Source: Bacteroidales bacterium (GTDB lineage: Bacteria > Bacteroidota > Bacteroidia > Bacteroidales > WCHB1-69). Taken from it: a stretch of 33,834 nucleotides of DNA. The translations under genes and the position numbers were made by a program. The stretch is taken from NCBI GenBank assembly GCA_016288655.1, contig JAEEKX010000002.1, forward strand, positions 1-33,834, written 5' to 3'. This document shows positions 29,968 to 33,834 of the stretch, one piece after another; positions within the stretch are counted from its first letter, which is position 1; each line of letters starts with the position of its first letter. The notes under the pieces are model-generated. The model was not told where the DNA came from. It made no database searches and saw nothing but the letters and a program-made list of their open reading frames with translations.

Positions 29968-32247
29968 ATGGCTCTCCTCCGTCGCTGGCACGCGCTTTGC
30001 ATCCTGTGCCTCCTTGCGCTGTCTGCCAACGCCCAGGCCTACCACGATTTCGGGTTCACCCGCTCCCAAGATATCGCTGTCCATGACGCTTATGGACAGC
30101 TTTTTCTTTATCCCTGGGCCGGCGGCGTCAACGGGGTGAGCGCGCACCCCATCGACCTCGACCTCGACGGCACCGACGACCTGCTGCTCTTCGAGAAGCA
30201 CGGCAACCGGCTGCTTCCCTTCCTCAACGCCGGCATCGAAGGCGAGTGCCACTACACCTTCGCCCCAGAGCTCTCCCGCTTCTTCCCTCCCTTGCACGAC
30301 TGGGCCATCCTGCGCGATTACGACGGCGACGACCGCACCGACATCTTCACTTACGGCAACGGCGGCATCACCATCTACCGCAATCTTTCCAACGCCGACG
30401 GGCTGCGGTTCGACCTCGTCACCACACAACTCATGTCGCTTCAATACGGCAACCTCACCAACCTCTACGCCTCACCCGACGACTACCTTGCCATCGAGGA
30501 CATCGACGGCGATGGAGACCTGGACATCTTAAACTTTTGGTTATTAGGAAAATACGTACACTTTCACCGCAACTACTCCATGGAGGAGTACGGCGATCGG
30601 AGCCATCTCGACTTCCGATTGGAAGAGGAGTGCTGGGGGCACTTCGAAGAGGGCGGCGAAGACAACAGCATCCTGCTCAACAGCGACTGCGGGCGCAAAG
30701 GCGAGCCGCTGCGCCATGTCGGCTCCACCATCGTCGCCCGCGACCTGACCGGCAACGGGCTGCCCGACCTCGTCCTCGGCGACATCGACTTCCCCAACTT
30801 GGTCTTCTTGGAAAACGGCGGCACCCTCGACGACGCCCGCATGGTATCCCTCGACACGGCCTTTCCCTCCGCCGCCGCGCCGGTACGGCTCTTCTCCATG
30901 CCCGTGCTCTCCTTCGTCGATGTCGATAACGACGGGGTGGAAGAGCTGCTCGCCTCTCCCGCCGACCCTGTCCTCAACAAGTCGAAAGACCACGACTGCC
31001 ACTGGCTCTACCGCTTCAACCCCGCCACTTCGGAATACGAAAAGCAGACCGAGAGTTTTCTGCAAGGCGGGATGATCGACGTCGGCAGCGGCGCCGCACC
31101 CGTGCTCTACGACTGGGATCACGACGGCCTGATCGACCTTTTCGTCGGCAACTACGGCAGTTACGACACCTCCGCCTACGTCAACGGCTTCGTCGTCTCG
31201 GAATTTCCGTCGTCGATCGCCTACTACCGCAACGTCGGCAGTCCCACGGTGCCCGCGTTCCGGCTTGTGACCGCCGACTTCGGCGGGCTGCGGCAGTTGA
31301 GGATGCACGGACTTTTCCCCGCCTTCGCCGACCTTGATGGCAACGGCACCACCGACCTGCTCTGCGGCACGCTGGAGGGCACGCTGCTGCGCTTCTCCAA
31401 CCAGAGCGACGACCCCGACCAGCCCGACTTCGCCGCCCCCGACGCCGGCTTCGTCGCCCATGACTTCGGCGACTACGCCGCGCCGCAGTTCTTCGATCTC
31501 GACCGCGACAGCCGTCCCGACCTCGTCGTCGGCAACCGCCGCGGACGGCTCGCCTACCTGCGCAACACCGGCACCGGCGACGCCGCCAGCTTCACCTTCG
31601 TCACCGACACCCTCGGTGGCGTCGATGTACGGCAACCCGAACTCTCCTACTTCGGTTTCTGCACGCCCGTCTTTTTCCGCAACGCCGCCGACGAAACCGT
31701 TCTCTTCTGCGGCAACGAGCAGGGCGGCGTCGGCTACTACAACCACATCGACGGCAACCTGAACGGAACCTTCACCCTGCAGGAGACGGCGCTGCTCGAG
31801 CACGCCCCGGGCTGGCGCCGCACCATCAGCGAGGGTCTGCGCAGTGTGCCCGCCGTGGCCGACCTCAACGGCGACGGCTTCCCCGACATGCTCGTGGGCA
31901 ACTACGCCGGCGGGCTTTCGCTCTTCCTCGGCACCACGCCCCCACCCGTGGGCATCGACAACCCCGGCGACATCCTCCCGTCGTTAGCACTATCCATCGT
32001 GCCCAACCCCGCCACCGACCATTTCGCCGTCCGCCTGCCCGAGAGCGCCAGCGGGACCTTGCGCATCTGGGATGCCACGGGGCGGCTGATTTTTTCACAG
32101 CAATTTAATAATCAAGAAATTATAGAAATCAAAAACCATCAACTGTCCGCAGGGGTTTACATCATCCAGATAGAGACGGTGCATACACTGTCTCTACCAC
32201 AACCATCCGCATACGCCAAAGTGGTGATAGGAGGATCCCTTAAATAA
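29968..32247 (+). CDS. FG-GAP/VCBS repeat protein with T9SS sorting domain
   Basis: A 759-residue secreted protein. The signal peptide ends near residue 22 (SANAQ). The body carries about nine calcium-loop motifs of the form DxDxDGxxD within beta-propeller repeats (DLDLDGTDDL, DYDGDDRTDI, DIDGDGDLDI, DLTGNGLPDL, DVDNDGVEEL, DWDHDGLIDL, DLDGNGTTDL, DLDRDSRPDL, DLNGDGFPDM), as in integrin-like FG-GAP proteins. The C-terminus is a T9SS type A sorting domain (LALSIVPNPATDHFAVRLP, LRIWDATGRLIFSQQF, LSAGVYIIQIE). After that strand the sequence ETVHTLSLPQPSAYAKVVIGGSLK is unusual and overlaps a palindrome (32171-32196). It is coupled to the basic lipoprotein gene upstream. Adhesion or scaffold role inferred; no enzyme motif. 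Confidence 0.88.
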   Translation: MALLRRWHALCILCLLALSANAQAYHDFGFTRSQDIAVHDAYGQLFLYPWAGGVNGVSAHPIDLDLDGTDDLLLFEKHGNRLLPFLNAGIEGECHYTFAPELSRFFPPLHDWAILRDYDGDDRTDIFTYGNGGITIYRNLSNADGLRFDLVTTQLMSLQYGNLTNLYASPDDYLAIEDIDGDGDLDILNFWLLGKYVHFHRNYSMEEYGDRSHLDFRLEEECWGHFEEGGEDNSILLNSDCGRKGEPLRHVGSTIVARDLTGNGLPDLVLGDIDFPNLVFLENGGTLDDARMVSLDTAFPSAAAPVRLFSMPVLSFVDVDNDGVEELLASPADPVLNKSKDHDCHWLYRFNPATSEYEKQTESFLQGGMIDVGSGAAPVLYDWDHDGLIDLFVGNYGSYDTSAYVNGFVVSEFPSSIAYYRNVGSPTVPAFRLVTADFGGLRQLRMHGLFPAFADLDGNGTTDLLCGTLEGTLLRFSNQSDDPDQPDFAAPDAGFVAHDFGDYAAPQFFDLDRDSRPDLVVGNRRGRLAYLRNTGTGDAASFTFVTDTLGGVDVRQPELSYFGFCTPVFFRNAADETVLFCGNEQGGVGYYNHIDGNLNGTFTLQETALLEHAPGWRRTISEGLRSVPAVADLNGDGFPDMLVGNYAGGLSLFLGTTPPPVGIDNPGDILPSLALSIVPNPATDHFAVRLPESASGTLRIWDATGRLIFSQQFNNQEIIEIKNHQLSAGVYIIQIETVHTLSLPQPSAYAKVVIGGSLK
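32171..32196. repeat. REP-like palindrome inside the 3' end of the FG-GAP gene
   Basis: TAGAGACGGTG and CACTGTCTCTA pair at 10 of 11 positions around a CATA loop. Its ends resemble the hairpin at 21804-21829 (TAGAGGCG/CGCCTCTA), so it may belong to a dispersed palindromic family. Confidence 0.6.
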
Positions 32248-32284
32248 TCCGACAGAGAAGGTCTTCCATTTCTCAAGAATATCG

Positions 32285-32292
32285 TATTTTTG
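32285..32292 (+). promoter_or_regulatory. Bacteroidota-type -7 box for asnS
   Basis: TATTTTTG at 32285-32292 fits TAnnTTTG, 42 bases before the asnS ATG at 32335. Confidence 0.65.
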
Positions 32293-32334
32293 CAGACTCA
32301 AATTTTATAAACAAAGACATAATAAATAAGGTAT

Positions 32335-33732
32335 ATGAAACGGACGAAAATCATTGACGCCATCAAGCATTACGAAGCCATCGGCTTAGGCAACACCATC
32401 AGCGTAAAGGGCTGGGTGAGAACGAAAAGGGGCAACAACGCGATCACTTTCATCGCACTGAACGACGGCTCCATCGTACACAACCTGCAGATTGTCGCCG
32501 ATCCTGCGAAATTCGACGAGGAGTTGATGAAGCAGATCACCACGGGCGCCTGCCTGCACGTCACTGGCACACTGGTGGAGTCGCAGGGCAAAGGCCAGGC
32601 GGTGGAGGTGGTGGCGCAAGAGATCGAGGTCTATGGCACCGCCGACCCCGAGACCTATCCGTTGCAGAAGAAGGGGCACAGCATGGAGTTCCTGCGCGAG
32701 ATCGGCCACTTGCGCCCGCGCACCAACTACTTCGGCTGCGTGCTGCGCCTGCGTCACGCCATGGCCTTCGCCATCCACAAGTACTTCAACGACAGGGGAT
32801 TCTTCTACCTGCACACCCCGCTCATCACCGCCTCCGACGCGGAAGGCGCGGGCGAGATGTTCAGCGTCTCCACCCTCGACCCCAACAACCTACCCAAGAC
32901 CCCCGAAGGCAAGGTGGATTACACCAAGGACTTCTTCGGCAAGCACGTGAGTCTCACCGTCTCCGGGCAGTTGGAAGGCGAACTCGGTGCCCTCGCCCTC
33001 GGCGGCATCTACACCTTCGGTCCCACCTTCCGCGCCGAGAACAGCAACACCCCGCGCCACCTCGCCGAGTTCTGGATGATCGAACCCGAAGTCGCCTTCA
33101 ACGACATCACCGACAACATGGACCTCGCCGAGGACTTCATCAAGTACCTCGTCCAGTACGCCCTCGACAACAACATGGACGACCTGCAGTTCCTCAACGA
33201 CATGTTCGACAAGGAACTCATTGAAAGAATGAAATTTGTGGTCTCCCACGACTTCGTCCGCCTCGGCTATACCGAAGCCATCGACATCCTGCTCAAGTCG
33301 GGCAAGAAGTTCGACTTCCCCGTCAAGTGGGGCATCGACCTGCAGTCGGAGCACGAGCGCTACCTGGTGGAGAACCACTTCCAGAAGCCCGTCATCCTCA
33401 CCGATTATCCGAAGGAGATCAAGGCCTTCTACATGAAGTTGAACGACGACGGCAAGACCGTGCGCGCCATGGACGTGCTCTTCCCGAAGATCGGCGAGAT
33501 CATCGGCGGCTCGGAGCGCGAGGAGAACTACGACAAGTTGATGCAGCGCGTGCAGGAGTTGCACATCCCCGAGAAGGACGTCTGGTGGTACTTGGAGACC
33601 CGCAAATACGGTTCCGCCCCGCACTCGGGCTTCGGTCTCGGTTTCGAGCGACTGCTGTTGTTCGTCACCGGCATGACCAACATCCGCGACGTCATCCCCT
33701 TCCCGCGCACCCCGCAAAACGCCGAATTCTAA
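32335..33732 (+). CDS. asnS: Asparaginyl-tRNA synthetase
   Basis: A 465-residue class II aminoacyl-tRNA synthetase of standard length, charging tRNA-Asn in the cytosol. An N-terminal OB-fold anticodon-binding domain (about 20-105; [23 protein letters not shown]) is followed by the catalytic core: [44 protein letters not shown], motif 2 around [22 protein letters not shown] (221-242), and motif 3 [29 protein letters not shown] at the end. The family split from AspRS is supported by the overall AsnRS-like pattern and ending PRTPQNAEF. It has its own promoter; a lipid-kinase gene starts 2 bases after the stop and may be co-transcribed. Very confident. Confidence 0.97.
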   Translation: MKRTKIIDAIKHYEAIGLGNTISVKGWVRTKRGNNAITFIALNDGSIVHNLQIVADPAKFDEELMKQITTGACLHVTGTLVESQGKGQAVEVVAQEIEVYGTADPETYPLQKKGHSMEFLREIGHLRPRTNYFGCVLRLRHAMAFAIHKYFNDRGFFYLHTPLITASDAEGAGEMFSVSTLDPNNLPKTPEGKVDYTKDFFGKHVSLTVSGQLEGELGALALGGIYTFGPTFRAENSNTPRHLAEFWMIEPEVAFNDITDNMDLAEDFIKYLVQYALDNNMDDLQFLNDMFDKELIERMKFVVSHDFVRLGYTEAIDILLKSGKKFDFPVKWGIDLQSEHERYLVENHFQKPVILTDYPKEIKAFYMKLNDDGKTVRAMDVLFPKIGEIIGGSEREENYDKLMQRVQELHIPEKDVWWYLETRKYGSAPHSGFGLGFERLLLFVTGMTNIRDVIPFPRTPQNAEF

Positions 33733-33734
33733 CC

Positions 33735-33834
33735 ATGGCCGACCGAAAGAAGATCTGGCTCATCGTCAACCCCATCTCCGGCACCCGACACAGCACGGAC
33801 ATCGGGGCGGTAGCGCGCAAGACGCTCGACGCCA
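33735..33834 (+). CDS. Diacylglycerol/lipid kinase (YegS/BmrU family), N-terminal fragment cut by window edge
   Basis: Only the first 33 codons are in the window: MADRKKIWLIVNPISGTRHS and onwards. The VNPISGT motif after a short basic start is the classical N-terminus of DAGK-family lipid kinases. It begins 2 bases after the asnS stop. The rest, including the GGDGT motif, lies outside the window. Confidence 0.75.
   Translation, partial: MADRKKIWLIVNPISGTRHSTDIGAVARKTLDA

Noticed and set aside
30544-31803. A 419-codon open frame on the minus strand
   Set aside because: Antisense of the FG-GAP gene; valine/glycine-rich shadow.

Overview
The window looks like a chromosomal segment of a Bacteroidales (Bacteroidota) bacterium. 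Many genes are preceded by the phylum-specific promoter -7 box TAnnTTTG (for example TATTTTTG, TATCTTTG). Two secreted proteins end in type IX secretion (T9SS) sorting domains. Several families typical of the group are present: DUF4491, DUF4197, a long (~670-residue) urocanate hydratase, a GH57 amylase beside a pyrophosphate-type phosphofructokinase, and a C69 dipeptidase. Coding regions are mostly GC-rich with strong codon bias, which creates very long antisense shadow ORFs. Several AT-richer patches (about 3.3-4.5 kb and 8.6-10.0 kb) stand out. No plasmid, phage or CRISPR hallmark is visible.

Layout. 1-5.3 kb, plus strand: a 5'-truncated beta-propeller-like/YiiX-type cysteine hydrolase, an alpha/beta hydrolase, a cupin, a small lipoprotein, a FluC/CrcB fluoride channel, and a CPBP protease split by an in-frame TAG. 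5.5-10.4 kb: an accessory redox/hydrolase group made of a sugar O-acetyltransferase, a lipoprotein alpha/beta hydrolase, a flavodoxin-fold oxidoreductase, a lipoprotein flavin-reductase-fold protein, an AT-rich lipoprotein bracketed by 36-37 bp direct repeats, a short terminal-inverted-repeat element, an ABM monooxygenase and the stump of a second flavodoxin-fold reductase. 10.4-13.55 kb, minus strand: DUF4491, an outer-membrane barrel protein, a phosphotransferase-fold kinase and a single-domain (p)ppGpp synthetase.

13.7-18.4 kb, plus strand: a compact five-gene operon of PrsW-like membrane protease, RsbW-like kinase, membrane-sensor PP2C phosphatase (RsbU/SpoIIE type), STAS antagonist and diacylglycerol-kinase-like protein. 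It is a complete partner-switching module with no sigma factor beside it, and is the best candidate here for an undescribed signalling system. 18.4-21.5 kb: urocanate hydratase and carbamate kinase (amino-acid fermentation). 21.6-22.1 kb: tRNA-Lys(UUU) with a terminator, followed by a GC-rich, highly structured non-coding element. 22.1-25.3 kb, minus strand: a DUF4197 lipoprotein, PPi-type phosphofructokinase and GH57 amylase, suggesting storage-glucan use feeding glycolysis.

25.4-33.8 kb, plus strand: an acidic coiled-coil lipoprotein; an operon of family 2 glycosyltransferase, T9SS cargo protein and C69 dipeptidase; a basic lipoprotein with no acidic residues; an FG-GAP/T9SS cargo protein whose C-terminus contains a REP-like palindrome; asparaginyl-tRNA synthetase; and the start of a second lipid kinase cut by the window edge. 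All calls rest on reading the sequence and on family knowledge; no database search was run.
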